A DNA stretch of 19,406 bases from Scenedesmus sp. ARA3 (taxonomy: Eukaryota; Chlorophyta; Chlorophyceae; Sphaeropleales; Scenedesmaceae). The notes below the pieces were generated by a model. It searched no databases. It saw nothing but the letters and a program-made list of their open reading frames with translations, and was not told the origin of the DNA. This document shows positions 19,351 to 19,406 of this stretch, piece by piece. Within the stretch, counting starts at the first letter, position 1. Each line of letters opens with the position of its first letter. Location of the stretch: assembly GCA_004335835.1 (NCBI GenBank), contig RWJK01000615.1, forward strand, positions 1 through 19,406, read 5' to 3'. The position numbers and the translations under genes are program-made.

Positions 19351-19406
<56 letters not shown>
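19351..19406 (+). repeat. (GCT)n microsatellite cut by the window edge
   Basis: At least 18 perfect GCT/CTG triplets run to the last base. A contig end inside a long pure triplet run is typical of short-read assembly. Confidence 0.95.

Overview
The window looks like nuclear DNA of a chlorophycean green alga. The evidence is: short GT-AG introns in every gene, dense CAG/CTG triplet runs in exons, introns and spacers alike, a TGTAA-type poly(A) signal, and protein matches to eukaryotic families. Species is not determined. All family assignments come from motif recognition and remembered human homologues; no search was run.

Layout. (1) 1-3785, plus strand: the 3' part of a gene for an ABCD4-type ABC transporter. 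Its linker between membrane domain and ATPase domain carries a cobalamin-trafficking MMADHC (CblD) domain. Exons are 577-1613, 1847-2027 and 2244-3785. The intron before 577 holds four copies of an exon end. (2) 4829-7627, plus: a complete five-exon membrane-anchored cytochrome P450 of 554 aa, with a TATA box at 4628. (3) 7628-9071: spacer between two converging genes, no gene seen. (4) 17867-9279, minus: a complete symplekin gene (scaffold of the mRNA cleavage/polyadenylation complex), 11 exons, 1432 aa, all splice phases consistent. (5) 18282-19081, plus: a probable three-exon gene for a 60-aa Tudor-like protein, divergent from symplekin. (6) 19082-19406: triplet-rich sequence ending inside a (CTG)n run at the window edge.

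Two things stand out. First, in mammals ABCD4 and MMADHC are separate proteins of intracellular vitamin B12 handling; here they lie in one open reading frame, which suggests a direct link between B12 export from a compartment and its downstream routing. Second, several introns are largely built from tandem copies of the edge of the neighbouring exon together with its splice site. This is seen next to the ABCD4-type exon and at symplekin exons 6, 7, 9 (both sides) and 10. Most copies keep an intact GT or AG, so the spliceosome faces several near-identical choices.

The symplekin and transporter proteins are also inflated by poly-Gln, poly-Ala and poly-Ser tracts, which are the same CAG triplet read in different frames.
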